Assembly: GCA_963698715.1 (NCBI GenBank)
Contig: CAVORW010000002.1
Coordinates: forward strand, 569,891 to 633,890
Reading direction: 5' to 3'
From: CAWHJB01 sp963698715
Lineage (GTDB): Bacteria; Chloroflexota; Anaerolineae; Anaerolineales; UBA4823
Length of the DNA: 64,000 nt
The notes under the pieces were generated by a model that had not been told where the DNA came from, did no database searches, and saw only the letters and a list, made by a program, of their open reading frames with translations. The translations under genes were made by a program, and so were the position numbers. Shown piece by piece: positions 36,301-43,751 of this stretch. Numbering within the stretch: position 1 is the first letter of the stretch; each line of letters starts with the position of its first letter.

Positions 36301-37418
36301 ACCGTTTGATGGCTTATCCATTGGGCGATAACCGCGCCGCATTGGATGCTGAAACGCAGGAGCCGCCCGATTCCTGGTCTGGTATGAAGCTGGACGATCT
36401 GGATCGGGTCGATGAATATCTGTTCGGGGATACCCGCCTGTTACTGGCTTTCCCGCTTTCGGTCAAGGGCGAAGTGGTTGGCGTGTTTTTGGTCGAAGAA
36501 CCTGAGGGCAGCGGCGCTGGAGGCGCTTTGGGAAGCGGTACGATAAGGCGGCAGCGGGAGAAACGGCTTGAAATAACAACGGGTATCTCCCAGCAGGCAG
36601 CCCTGGCAATTCAGAACGATCGCCTGCAGTACGAGATGGTTGCGCGGGAAAGGCTGGAGCAAGAATTGCAGCTAGCCCGCCAGATTCAGCGCACTTTTTT
36701 GCCGCACCAGCTGCCGGAGCTCCCCGGTTGGAGCCTGGATGTGCGCTGGCGGACCGCCCGTGAAGTTGGTGGTGATTTTTATGATGTTTTTGAACTGCCA
36801 GATGAGCGCCTTGGCATGGTGATGGCGGATGTTGCGGATAAAGGTATGCCTGCAGCGCTTTTTATGGTCCTGGTCCGCACTTTAGTACGAGCGACAGTGC
36901 AGGGCATCACTTCACCGGCTGAGGTGTTGGCCCGCGTCAATGACGTTCTGGTCCCAGATGCCCAGCAGGGGATGTTTGTCACCCTGGTCTATGCCGTGCT
37001 GGATAAGAAAACAGGCGAATTGGTGTATGCCAACGCTGGGCACAATCCTCCTTTGTTGCTTCGCAATCGCACGTTTAGCGTTGAGGGTTTGCAGAAAGGT
37101 GGAATGGCGATCGGTGTTTTGGATGGAAGCCGGGTTGATGAACACCGCGTCCAGATTGAGGCAGGTGATTACCTGGTTTTCTACACCGATGGGGTAACGG
37201 AGGCGTTCTCGCCGGATGGCGAGATGTATGGGGAAGAACGGTTGAAAGCCATCATCCGAGGTGAGGCGGATTGGCTCCCTGATTTAAACTCTGAGGTTGC
37301 CTACGGTACTGCGGCTGAGATGTTGGAGGCAATCGACGATTCTGTTTGCGTTTTTTTGGGGGATTCGCTGCCGTATGACGACTTGAGCCTGATGGTGCTG
37401 CGGCGGCTGTCTGCCTGA
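33366..37418 (+). CDS. Multi-GAF sensor with C-terminal SpoIIE/PP2C-type phosphatase (RsbU-like)
   Basis: A 1,350-aa soluble protein with about six GAF-like sensor domains: residues ~20-180, 190-345, 360-520, 535-705, 720-905 and 910-1090. A short coiled segment (LEQELQLARQIQRTFLP, ~1098-1114) follows, then a SpoIIE phosphatase (~1120-1348). Metal-binding motifs are GGDFYD (~1136), MADVADKGM (~1155) and YTDGVTEAF (~1274), with a final YDDLSLMVL. It should dephosphorylate the STAS protein in response to ligands or redox bound by the GAF domains. Paired repeats VSTVLLQVAEATQNL and VSVALLQVAQAVVSL show that GAF5 and GAF6 arose by duplication. Confidence 0.88.
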   Translation: MESLVNSTEAVWRQVLQLGERLLALKSSTSLVTPQGGERELGSLFLQQRQLILETTSQLLGCEAQLWLSRDLLPFSASQISPSLQKQFPSAPESELMQKALEAVQANGSSLPNAFSLESEAASLAFPLIIQPDGISIAMILGVLQVEKPAGKPFTEQEMALLAGLATQAAIALHASYQTAIEKWRIQQLTLVRRVVTQIANVRDLDELSRQVTRLILDTFDYYYVAIFTAEKGHEYLDFRASAGGIRDLPEGERAPALSIRVGDGIIGQVAQTGQEIVANDVSQEPRFQYLESLSDTRAEVTLPLKIEDRVLGVLDVQSDQLGDFQETDMLVLRALAGSIAVAIEGAQLFHTLNRRAEQLTIVSEVSNAIASILDEGQLLEELVHLLQKRLGFPYVHLFSVHPGRRKVFFEAGSDHRRHVLKAEGFAYDLDDPKGMIPWVARQAESLLANDVTSEPRYRPSVLPPDNTLSELAVPIIFGGVVLGVIDLQSDRRNAFDIDDVFVLETLADSVAVALRNAFLYRSELWRRQVADSLREVAGLLSADVDQDQVLEAILAEMKRSLPCDVAAVWLLNDNNLAFETTETTHLRLAAVLGSDESGGSLGELIDQLERQLDQPAKTWLLEALHAAEPLVRNELTEFEPIGAVLGYPSDYSAIAAPLRVGEQPLGVLSLAHRTSGRYGSEARAMTATFASYAAVAIENTRLFEAAHEQAWVSTVLLQVAEATQNLTNLNDLLATVVRITPMLVGVKASALYMWDEMAEAFAPATASGLTPDQQLAFERWRYARGDSEIFDRLLIEKRPVLTHSLAKSPRLPGVTFSTTEILPDAELMILTPLLTRGEMLGALLVDYSTDIPGVSNLETLEHLFDERLAILQGIAHQTAVAVENIYLMKAQKEEAYVSVALLQVAQAVVSLNDLDDILGAIVRITPILVGVRRSLIFLWDNERQVFQLAQSYGIPRSAGKTIYAPQEFEILENARKYDRLMAYPLGDNRAALDAETQEPPDSWSGMKLDDLDRVDEYLFGDTRLLLAFPLSVKGEVVGVFLVEEPEGSGAGGALGSGTIRRQREKRLEITTGISQQAALAIQNDRLQYEMVARERLEQELQLARQIQRTFLPHQLPELPGWSLDVRWRTAREVGGDFYDVFELPDERLGMVMADVADKGMPAALFMVLVRTLVRATVQGITSPAEVLARVNDVLVPDAQQGMFVTLVYAVLDKKTGELVYANAGHNPPLLLRNRTFSVEGLQKGGMAIGVLDGSRVDEHRVQIEAGDYLVFYTDGVTEAFSPDGEMYGEERLKAIIRGEADWLPDLNSEVAYGTAAEMLEAIDDSVCVFLGDSLPYDDLSLMVLRRLSA

Positions 37419-37431
37419 ACCGAAAAAAATG

Positions 37432-37466
37432 GATCGCCGGACGTGGGGGGGGCACGCCCGGCGATC
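37432..37466 (+). terminator. G/C-rich hairpin after the phosphatase gene
   Basis: GATCGCCGGACGTG at 37432-37445 pairs with CACGCCCGGCGATC at 37453-37466 with one mismatch and a seven-G loop, 13 nt after the stop. Between here and 37650 lies only A/T-rich sequence without a recognisable gene. Confidence 0.55.
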
Positions 37467-37650
37467 TAAGGAGGGCCACCGGTGCTGGAGCACGGGGGGG
37501 GCGTGCTGACAGCTTATTCCGGTGACACGACACCTGTAATACCAATAAGAGGGAGGGCAGGTGTCGGCCTCTTTAATATACACTATTTTGACCTTAATAG
37601 CATTAATGGTGGATTAATATTTCGGACAGGTAGTGTCCGAATTGTACCAG

Positions 37651-38130
37651 TCACTCATCAGATTCTCCCCCAAAGATTTTCAGCCAGTTTTTTATTTCTT
37701 GCGCATCCAGGGCAGGCTCTTGTTGCCCTGCTGGCTTTTCTAAGCCTGCATTAAGTACCTGCTTTAGAAGCCCGGCAAACTGATCGGTGGTAAGCGTATG
37801 CGCTTTGGCCCAGCGGGCAGCTGCCAGAACTTCGTGATCGGAGCTGATCACGGTCCAGTTTTGGGCTGTGCGTTTCAGCTGTCTTAAGCGTTCTCGGATC
37901 GCCTCGTCAGCCGTTTTCCCTTGCCGGATGAAACGGGCGGTTACCAGTCCAAATTTCTGGCTGCGAGCCTGGGTAGGCGGGGCGTTGTCGAAGAACACTT
38001 CCACTTTTTTGCGCGAGAGTCGGCAATACTCTTGCAACAATTCGATCAACCTTTCTTCGTCATCCAGATCGTGGAGGCTTAGCCCATTTAATTTTGGGAT
38101 TAAATTATGACCATCAATGATTACGGACAT
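37651..38130 (-). CDS. NYN-domain (YacP-like) predicted ribonuclease
   Basis: The 159-aa protein begins MSVIIDGHNLIPKL, the NYN/PIN-like active-site strand with conserved Asp. VFFDNAPP (~40-47) and TVISSDHEVLAAARW (~90-104) supply further acidic residues. YacP/Rae1-type proteins cleave RNA, sometimes on the ribosome. ATG 38130 is chosen over an upstream in-frame ATG (38166) because a consensus promoter ends seven bases before it. The C-terminus (LDAQEIKNWLKIFG) is a separate short helix. It is convergent with the phosphatase gene. Confidence 0.8.
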   Translation of the reverse strand: MSVIIDGHNLIPKLNGLSLHDLDDEERLIELLQEYCRLSRKKVEVFFDNAPPTQARSQKFGLVTARFIRQGKTADEAIRERLRQLKRTAQNWTVISSDHEVLAAARWAKAHTLTTDQFAGLLKQVLNAGLEKPAGQQEPALDAQEIKNWLKIFGGESDE

Positions 38131-38137
38131 ATTCCCG

Positions 38138-38166
38138 ATTGTAGTTTCAATTACAGCCTGCGTCAA
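38138..38166 (-). promoter_or_regulatory. Promoter of the NYN gene, predicted leaderless
   Basis: On the minus strand TTGACG (38166-38161), a 17-nt spacer and TACAAT (38143-38138) form a near-consensus sigma-70 promoter. Seven bases separate the -10 box from ATG 38130, so transcription should begin at or next to the start codon. Confidence 0.65.
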
Positions 38167-38271
38167 TCTTGGTGATTAGCCGAAGGCAATTTGGACTCCT
38201 TCAAAACAACCCGCCAATCACTTATGCAAAACGCTACTCTGGCAGACCGCAATTCAAAACTGTTCAGCGGT

Positions 38272-38301
38272 TTGCATCGCGCCCTAGAGACCCTTTATAA
38301 T
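38272..38301 (+). promoter_or_regulatory. Probable promoter of the LysM/LTD gene
   Basis: TTGCAT (38272-38277), an 18-nt spacer and a perfect TATAAT (38296-38301) lie 47 nt upstream of ATG 38349, giving a leader of about 40 nt that includes GGGGAGA. Confidence 0.6.
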
Positions 38302-38348
38302 AGCCACATTGCCAGATTTATGCTATCATCTTCTGGGGAGAAAATGTC

Positions 38349-39059
38349 ATGAAACAGTGGAAACGGCTTGTCTATTATTTGCTGCTGAACGTGTTCGTTT
38401 CGGCTTGCACAATCCTGATCGTCCTGTTTTTTTGGGAGCGCACCCGGAATCCTAGCCTGGAGGATGGCTTAACGCTGGTGTTCGGCGGTGCCCAACCCCC
38501 CACACCAACCTTATCCATCTCTCCCACGCCTGCTGATACCCCTACCCCAGCACCGACTTCCACACCGGCTTTCATTGTCTATACGGTAAAGTCTGGAGAT
38601 ACATTTGGCCTGATTGCTGAGGAGTACGGGGTCACTGTCGATGAATTAATGCAACTGAATGGTTTCACAGACCCCAGCTCACTCGGCGTGGGCGAGCATC
38701 TCCAGATTCCAATTGTGACCAGAGCGGCTCCTATGGTTAGCGGTGAGGTGACTATTGATAGTGTTATAGGGGTTGGCGATTTACAAGCAGAGCGGATCTT
38801 GTTAAAACATCTAGGTGATGGAGAGATCTCTCTGGTGGGCTGGAAAATTCTGGATGAGAATGCCAATGTTTTCACATTTCCACAATTCCCCGAATTAATC
38901 TTGTATAAAGCCGGGGCCGTGAATGTGCTGACGCGGGCTGGCAGCGACACAGTGGTTGATCTATATTGGGGGCTTTCCGAAGCTGTCTGGCGCTCGGGGG
39001 AAACGGTTACCATGCAAGATGACCAGGGCCGTGTGCGAGATACTTATCAGATACCATGA
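38349..39059 (+). CDS. Membrane-anchored LysM protein with C-terminal lamin-tail-like (LTD) domain
   Basis: An N-terminal membrane helix (residues ~8-27) is followed by a Pro/Thr-rich linker (~50-75). A LysM domain follows at ~77-122 (YTVKSGDTFGLIAEEYGV ... LMQLNGF), which binds peptidoglycan-like glycans. An Ig-like lamin-tail domain occupies ~135-235 (AERILLKHLGDGEISLVGWK). The arrangement places it on the outside of the membrane, anchored to the wall. GGGGAGA precedes ATG 38349. Its stop overlaps the start of the DUF1992 gene (ATGA), so they are co-translated. Confidence 0.85.
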   Translation: MKQWKRLVYYLLLNVFVSACTILIVLFFWERTRNPSLEDGLTLVFGGAQPPTPTLSISPTPADTPTPAPTSTPAFIVYTVKSGDTFGLIAEEYGVTVDELMQLNGFTDPSSLGVGEHLQIPIVTRAAPMVSGEVTIDSVIGVGDLQAERILLKHLGDGEISLVGWKILDENANVFTFPQFPELILYKAGAVNVLTRAGSDTVVDLYWGLSEAVWRSGETVTMQDDQGRVRDTYQIP

Positions 39060-39493
39060 GTCATGTTGATGAATTGATCCGTAAGGCCATTGAGGATGGC
39101 AAGTTCAGCAACCTTCCAGGTGAGGGCATGCCTCTTTGCCTGGAAGAAAACCCCTGGGAAGATCCGGGCTGGCGGATGGCTTTTCATGTATTGCAAGCCA
39201 ACGGTTTTACACTCCCATGGATAGATCAGCACCAGTTCATCGAGAAGGACCTTGATCAGGCCAGGCGCATGCTTGCTCAAGCCTGGTGTGAACGCCAAAC
39301 CAATCAAACAGCCTCCGGGGAACAGGCCTGGCGGCGAGCGATCCAAACCTTCAAATTGCAGGTCGGAGCGATTAACCAACAGATCAGAAACTATAATTTA
39401 TCGGTTCCCCTGGAACGATTTCAAAAGCGGTTGGTACCTGTAGAACAAGAGCTAGATCGGTTGACCACACCGCACCTCTCTGATACACTCTAA
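39056..39493 (+). CDS. DUF1992 / DnaJC28-like conserved protein
   Basis: The 145-aa protein starts MSHVDELIRKAIEDGKFSNL, then PGEGMPL and NPWEDPGWRMAFHVL. This is the conserved N-terminal domain of the DUF1992 family (found in DNAJC28 of eukaryotes, without a J domain in bacteria). The function is unknown. It overlaps the LysM gene by four bases and ends two bases before dnaX. The promoter for dnaX lies inside its last codons. Confidence 0.8.
   Translation: MSHVDELIRKAIEDGKFSNLPGEGMPLCLEENPWEDPGWRMAFHVLQANGFTLPWIDQHQFIEKDLDQARRMLAQAWCERQTNQTASGEQAWRRAIQTFKLQVGAINQQIRNYNLSVPLERFQKRLVPVEQELDRLTTPHLSDTL
39461..39489 (+). promoter_or_regulatory. Internal extended -10 promoter of dnaX, predicted leaderless
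   Basis: TTGACC (39461-39466), a 17-nt spacer and TACACT (39484-39489) with TGa in front form an extended -10 promoter inside the end of the DUF1992 gene. Six bases later comes ATG 39496 with no ribosome site, as expected for a leaderless mRNA. Confidence 0.6.
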
Positions 39494-39495
39494 AC

Positions 39496-41079
39496 ATGTC
39501 TCAAGCGCTATATCGCAAATGGCGGCCCAACCGCTGGAACCAGGTCGTGGGCCAGGAGCATGTGATCCAAACCCTTCAGCACGCTGTCACCGCGGAGCGA
39601 GTTGCCCATGCTTACCTGTTTGCCGGACCACGTGGTACCGGAAAAACCACGACCGCGCGCCTGTTAGCTAAAGCGGTTAACTGCCTGGCTGAAGAGCTGG
39701 CCGAACGACCCTGCGGCCAGTGTGAGCATTGTCAGGCTGTCAATCAAGGCCGTTTCCTGGATCTGATCGAGATCGATGCAGCTTCCAATACCAGCGTAGA
39801 AGATGTACGCGATCTGCGAGATAAGATCAATTTCTCCCCCAATCAGGCCCGCTATAAAGTTTATATTATCGATGAAGTTCACATGTTATCGACTGCGGCC
39901 TTTAATGCCTTATTAAAGACTTTAGAAGAGCCGCCTGCCCATGCCATTTTTATTCTGGCAACAACTGAGGTTCACAAGATTCCGGCTACGGTGCTCTCGC
40001 GCTGCCAGAGGCATGAGTTTCGCCGGATTCCTGTCACAGATATCGTCGCTCATTTAAGGCATATGGCGGATAGCGAATCGATTCGGATTTCCGATGAAGC
40101 GCTAACTCTGATGGCCCGCCAGTCGACAGGCGCATTGCGGGACGCAATCTCCCTGTTGGATCAGCTTGCCTCGACCGGCGACAATATATCATTGGAGCTG
40201 GCTCAAGATCTGTTGGGAACCGCTGCCAACCAGGCAGTCCTCAATGTGGTGGAAGCATTGATTGGCCAAAAGCCAGATGAAGGGCTGGCTCAACTTCACC
40301 AGGCGCTGGATGCCGGTAGTGATCCGCGCCAGTTTGCTCGCCAGATAGTAGAGTATTTGCGGGACTTGCTCTTAATCCGGATGGGCAGTGCCGATCAGGT
40401 GGATGCCACAGCCGAAGTGCGGGCTCAGATGGCGCGCCATGCTCAAGCGCTCGACAATCCTACACTTTTAAGATACATCCGCAATTTTAATCAGGCGGCT
40501 GTTGACGCCCGTGGCTCATGGCAGCCATCGTTACCCCTTGAAATGGCGTTTGTCGAATCTTTGGAAGCTCGGGACGAAGTTGCTGCTTCTGCACCTGCCG
40601 CACCGACCCAGTCTATAGTTGGCCCATCAGCATCCAAAACCAAATCGGCTGCCAGGGCAAGTAAAACTCCTGCAGAGAGCGGCGAAATTTCTGAGAGCCC
40701 GGTGTTGGATGCCGCCGGTGGGGATCGGATGTTGCAAAAGATCAACGATAACTGGCGAAAAATAGTGGACCTGGTCAGCCAGCGCAGCCGTCAGACTTTG
40801 GGGCTATTGAATTCCTGCAAGCCATTCGGAATGAAGGATGGCGTCCTGTTTTTAGGTTTCAATGGTGAGTTTGCCAAATCAAAGATGGAGAAAGACGATT
40901 CAATCGATCATATTAAAATCACTTGCCAGGCGGTCGAAGATGTGATGGGCAGCGCAATCCCCATCCGATGTTTTGTTGCGACTGGGCGTGGCGGTAAATT
41001 GCCACCCGATATTGACAGCGATGGGATGGTCGCGGCAGCCTTACGAGATCTGGGTGGAGAAATTGTCGATATTCAGTAG
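39496..41079 (+). CDS. dnaX: DNA polymerase III subunit gamma/tau
   Basis: The 527-aa clamp-loader ATPase has Walker A GPRGTGKTT (residues ~45-53), a zinc-binding cluster of four Cys (CLAEELAERPCGQCEHC, ~61-77), Walker B IIDEVHMLS (~124-132) and the sensor/arginine-finger region LSRCQRHEF (~167-175). A collar domain and a variable C-terminal region (~370-527) complete a short tau-like tail. It loads the sliding clamp at replication forks. It begins a conserved dnaX-ybaB-recR block. The start lacks a ribosome site, but a promoter ends six bases upstream. Confidence 0.95.
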   Translation: MSQALYRKWRPNRWNQVVGQEHVIQTLQHAVTAERVAHAYLFAGPRGTGKTTTARLLAKAVNCLAEELAERPCGQCEHCQAVNQGRFLDLIEIDAASNTSVEDVRDLRDKINFSPNQARYKVYIIDEVHMLSTAAFNALLKTLEEPPAHAIFILATTEVHKIPATVLSRCQRHEFRRIPVTDIVAHLRHMADSESIRISDEALTLMARQSTGALRDAISLLDQLASTGDNISLELAQDLLGTAANQAVLNVVEALIGQKPDEGLAQLHQALDAGSDPRQFARQIVEYLRDLLLIRMGSADQVDATAEVRAQMARHAQALDNPTLLRYIRNFNQAAVDARGSWQPSLPLEMAFVESLEARDEVAASAPAAPTQSIVGPSASKTKSAARASKTPAESGEISESPVLDAAGGDRMLQKINDNWRKIVDLVSQRSRQTLGLLNSCKPFGMKDGVLFLGFNGEFAKSKMEKDDSIDHIKITCQAVEDVMGSAIPIRCFVATGRGGKLPPDIDSDGMVAAALRDLGGEIVDIQ

Positions 41080-41130
41080 GGAACAAGCCAAGACAAAACA
41101 ACAACTAACAATTTATTGGAGGTATCGATT

Positions 41131-41457
41131 ATGGCAAAAGGATTTAAAGCACCAAAGATGGGCGGCCAAATGGGGATGATGCAGCAGCTGCAGAAACTGC
41201 AAGAGCAAATTCAGACCACCCAGGCTCAGCTTGCCGAGGAAACTGTCAGTGCGACAACGGGTGGCGGGGCTGTTAAGGTGACGGTCACGGGGGACCAGCG
41301 CTGCCAGGCGGTTGAGATTGATCCGGAAATCTTGCAGGATGCAGATGCTGAAATGCTTCAGGATCTGATATTAACCGCCTTCAATTCAGCTTTAGAAAAA
41401 TCGCGCGAGATGGCTGCCGAACGGTTAGGGCCATTATCCAGCGGACTGCCGTTCTAA
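41131..41457 (+). CDS. ybaB: YbaB/EbfC family nucleoid-associated protein
   Basis: The 108-aa protein has the typical Met/Gln-rich start (MGMMQQLQKLQEQIQTTQ), the central VSATTGGGAVKVTVTGDQ strand pair and a helical end (ILTAFNSALEKSREM). These small dimers bind DNA and usually lie between dnaX and recR, as here. ATG 41131 is chosen because GGAGG at 41118-41122 lies eight bases upstream; the 5-residue upstream extension is not conserved in the family. Confidence 0.93.
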   Translation: MAKGFKAPKMGGQMGMMQQLQKLQEQIQTTQAQLAEETVSATTGGGAVKVTVTGDQRCQAVEIDPEILQDADAEMLQDLILTAFNSALEKSREMAAERLGPLSSGLPF

Positions 41458-41500
41458 ACGCTATTTCTAGCCGAACTGGCTATTTGACACCCCAACCAGC

Positions 41501-42106
41501 ATGATTCTACCTGAACCTATCCAGAATTTGGTCAACGCCCTTTCGCGCCTGCCAGGAGTCGGCCCGAAGACCGCTTCGCGCCTGACTTTCCATTTGCTGC
41601 GCACCCCAGATGACCTGGCCGGTGACCTGGCTGACGCACTGATTAACCTTAAATCTGGGACGACTTACTGCCAGACCTGTTTTAATATTACAGTTGCTGG
41701 CCGGGACGAGTGTGAGATCTGCACCAACCTGGAACGTGAAGCAGGCCTGCTCTGTGTGGTCGAGGAACCGCTGGATGTGCTTGCTCTCGAGCGGACTGCG
41801 GGTTTCCAGGGTCGTTATCATGTCTTACATGGGGCCTTGTCGCCGATTGAAGGCATCGGTCCAGAAGATCTTAAGGTGCGCGAGCTTTTAGAGCGTGTAA
41901 GGGCCGGCGGCGTACATGAAGTGATCCTGGCCACCAATCCTAGCATGGAAGGCGATTATACTGCGGCTTATTTAAGCCAGCAGCTGCATTCCAGCCCGGT
42001 GCGATTAACCCGCCTGGCGCGCGGCTTACCGGTTGGTGGAGACCTGGAATATGCCGATCAAAACACTTTGCTCCGAGCGCTTTCCGGGCGGCAAGAGATG
42101 AGCTAA
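41501..42106 (+). CDS. recR: Recombination protein RecR
   Basis: The 201-aa protein shows the helix-hairpin-helix LSRLPGVGPKTASRLTFHLL (residues ~14-33), a Cys4 zinc finger (CQTCFNITVAGRDECEIC, ~57-74), a Toprim domain (LCVVEEPLDVLALE; ATNPSMEGDYTAAYL) and the C-terminal ARGLPVGGDLEYAD. It acts with RecO and RecF to load RecA at gaps. recO itself is also in this window, at 61.6 kb. The upstream gap of 43 nt to ybaB has no visible promoter, consistent with one transcript. Confidence 0.95.
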   Translation: MILPEPIQNLVNALSRLPGVGPKTASRLTFHLLRTPDDLAGDLADALINLKSGTTYCQTCFNITVAGRDECEICTNLEREAGLLCVVEEPLDVLALERTAGFQGRYHVLHGALSPIEGIGPEDLKVRELLERVRAGGVHEVILATNPSMEGDYTAAYLSQQLHSSPVRLTRLARGLPVGGDLEYADQNTLLRALSGRQEMS

Positions 42107-42123
42107 AAGTTATCAATTTTATT

Positions 42124-42173
42124 ACCAAACAGGTGCGCCTGGCGGTATCCTCCGCCAGGCGCACCTGTTTGGT
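42124..42173. terminator. 22-bp perfect hairpin between convergent recR and the HTH/PBP gene
   Basis: Arms 42124-42145 and 42152-42173 are perfect complements around a 6-nt loop (ACCAAACAGGTGCGCCTGG and complement at the outer end). It lies 18 nt after recR and 40 nt before the stop of the convergent gene. It can fold identically on both strands, so it may be a bidirectional terminator, although it lacks T tracts. Its length is unusual. Confidence 0.6.
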
Positions 42174-42213
42174 ACCCCCAAATCCAACGGGGGGTTGCGC
42201 GGTACCAAAAAAA

Positions 42214-43203
42214 CTACGGTTTGATCTCACTCCCAGTCTGGTCAGTGTGGTATCCGGCGAGTTTTTCAATTTGTTGCCGCAGGGCGCGGCTTTGCAAGCA
42301 ATCGAGTGTGGGCTGTAATTGTGGGCTGGCTAACAGTGCCTGAGAAAACACCAGGTCGAAGCGTTCTTCAAATAACGGGATAAAATCCAATTCATACTGG
42401 CTGGCGGCTGCCCGCAGGCCAACTCCCAGATCTGCCCTGCCTTTGGCAATCATTTCGGCTGCCGCAGTATGGGTGCGCACCTCATGGTGATAACCCGCGA
42501 TAGACTCCGGCTGGATACTCAGCTGGTTTAATTTCTGGTCGAGCCAGATGCGAGTGCCTGAACCCGGATTGCGATTGATCAGTCTCAGCCCCGTACGCTG
42601 CAGGTCTCCCAGTCCTTTGATATGAAGTGGATTTCCACGTTCTAGCAGCAGACCCTGTTCGCGATGGGCCAGTGTGATCAGGAGCATCGCTTGATCGGGA
42701 AAGAAATGGCGCACAAAACTGGTATTGTACTCGCCGCTTTGAGCATCGAACAGATGGCAGCTGGCGATGTGGGCGTTGCCCTGCCGCAGAGCGACCAACC
42801 CGTTGAGGCTGCCCACAGCCAGAGCCATTAAGCGTGAGCGATCTCCATCCGGGTCCCTGGCCAGGATCTCTAAAGCCAGATCGTGGCTACCCAGGACCAC
42901 TACTGTGTCGGGCCGGGCGTTTTCTGGCAGAATAATTTCATTTAAAGTGAACGCCTGAGCTGTGGCGGCATAATATTTTTCGGTAAAACCACGCACCACC
43001 TGCGTGTCAACCAGATCGACCAGCCCGGCCTTTTCCAACTGCTTTAGGTGGTGGCGGACACGGGCGGGATGTTCACCCAGCTGTTTGCCAAGCGTGGTAA
43101 GGGTTTCGGGCTGAACCATTAGAAGTTTCAGGATGGACATGCGCCGGGAATCGGCCACGAGCTTGAGCTGCTCAAGGTGCCTAATTCGCTGGACAGTTTC
43201 CAT
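42214..43203 (-). CDS. HTH regulator fused to a molybdate-/PBP-like binding domain
   Basis: Residues ~8-75 form an ArsR-like winged helix (RRMSILKLLMVQPETLTTLG, then HHLKQLEKAGLV). Residues ~100-310 form a type-2 periplasmic-binding-protein-like domain of the PBP_like/MolR kind (LVALRQGNAHIASCHLFD, then NRNPGSGTRIWLDQ, and AEMIAKGRADLGVGLRAAA). Such proteins sense a small ligand, often linked to molybdate or molybdopterin, and control nearby genes. No molybdenum gene is in the window. ATG 43203 has GGTGAT upstream. The region upstream is disturbed by the suspect duplication at 43281-43751. Confidence 0.82.
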   Translation of the reverse strand: METVQRIRHLEQLKLVADSRRMSILKLLMVQPETLTTLGKQLGEHPARVRHHLKQLEKAGLVDLVDTQVVRGFTEKYYAATAQAFTLNEIILPENARPDTVVVLGSHDLALEILARDPDGDRSRLMALAVGSLNGLVALRQGNAHIASCHLFDAQSGEYNTSFVRHFFPDQAMLLITLAHREQGLLLERGNPLHIKGLGDLQRTGLRLINRNPGSGTRIWLDQKLNQLSIQPESIAGYHHEVRTHTAAAEMIAKGRADLGVGLRAAASQYELDFIPLFEERFDLVFSQALLASPQLQPTLDCLQSRALRQQIEKLAGYHTDQTGSEIKP

Positions 43204-43280
43204 AGCTGATCACCGATACATCACATAAAAGCATGTGAGCCAGGACTAACTGGGCTTGATCCCAGGAGATTGTCTTGGGT

Positions 43281-43751
43281 TAGAAAAAACGGAAGGAAAA
43301 GAAGAAAAAAAAAAACGGAGAAAAGGGACGAAGGGAAAAGAATGAAAACGACATGAGGAAGGAAACGCAGAGGAAAGAGAAGAGCGAGGAGGAAGAAGGA
43401 AAAGAAAGGAAAGAGACGAGATAAAGAGGCAGCGGAATGGCGGCGGCAAGAAGGAGCGACAGAGAGAAGAAGATATGGAGATAAGAGATGGGCAGAAAGG
43501 GGGATGAGAATAATTTTTAAAGAAACGTGAGCGAGAAATATTTTCGGAAACCGAAAATGGTGAAAGAGAAGCGTAATTAGGGGGGACCGCGATGTAATGT
43601 TTGAGGTGTTGGCGAAATAGAGTTTCAGATGGATGCGGAATCGGAAAAGGAGCGTAAAGTGAATGCGGACAGTTTCATAGCGATCACGATACATAATAAA
43701 AGATGTGAGCAGGACTAACTGGGCTTGATCCCAGGAGATTGTCTTGGGTTA
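43281..43751. other. Suspect segment: purine-rich stretch grading into a degraded duplicate of 42.93-43.28 kb
   Basis: 43281-43500 is almost pure A/G on the plus strand. From about 43509 it aligns in order with the beginning of the HTH gene and its upstream region: AATAATTT at 42931 and 43509, ATATTTTCGG at ~42973 and ~43537, AGTTTCAG at 43124 and 43621, GGAATCGG at 43147 and 43637, and GGACAGTTTC shortly before 43201 and 43677. The copy has lost about 100 of 260 bases on the left but becomes identical on the right (ACTAACTGGGCTTGATCCCA onward). This error gradient looks like a poor-quality read tail wrongly joined, not an evolved duplication. No gene is supported here. Confidence 0.7.

Noticed and set aside
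43191..43751. Direct repeats around an A/G-rich segment, resembling an insertion with target-site duplication
   Set aside because: There is no transposase, no terminal inverted repeats, and one repeat is a progressively degraded copy of the other; a misjoined low-quality read explains it better.
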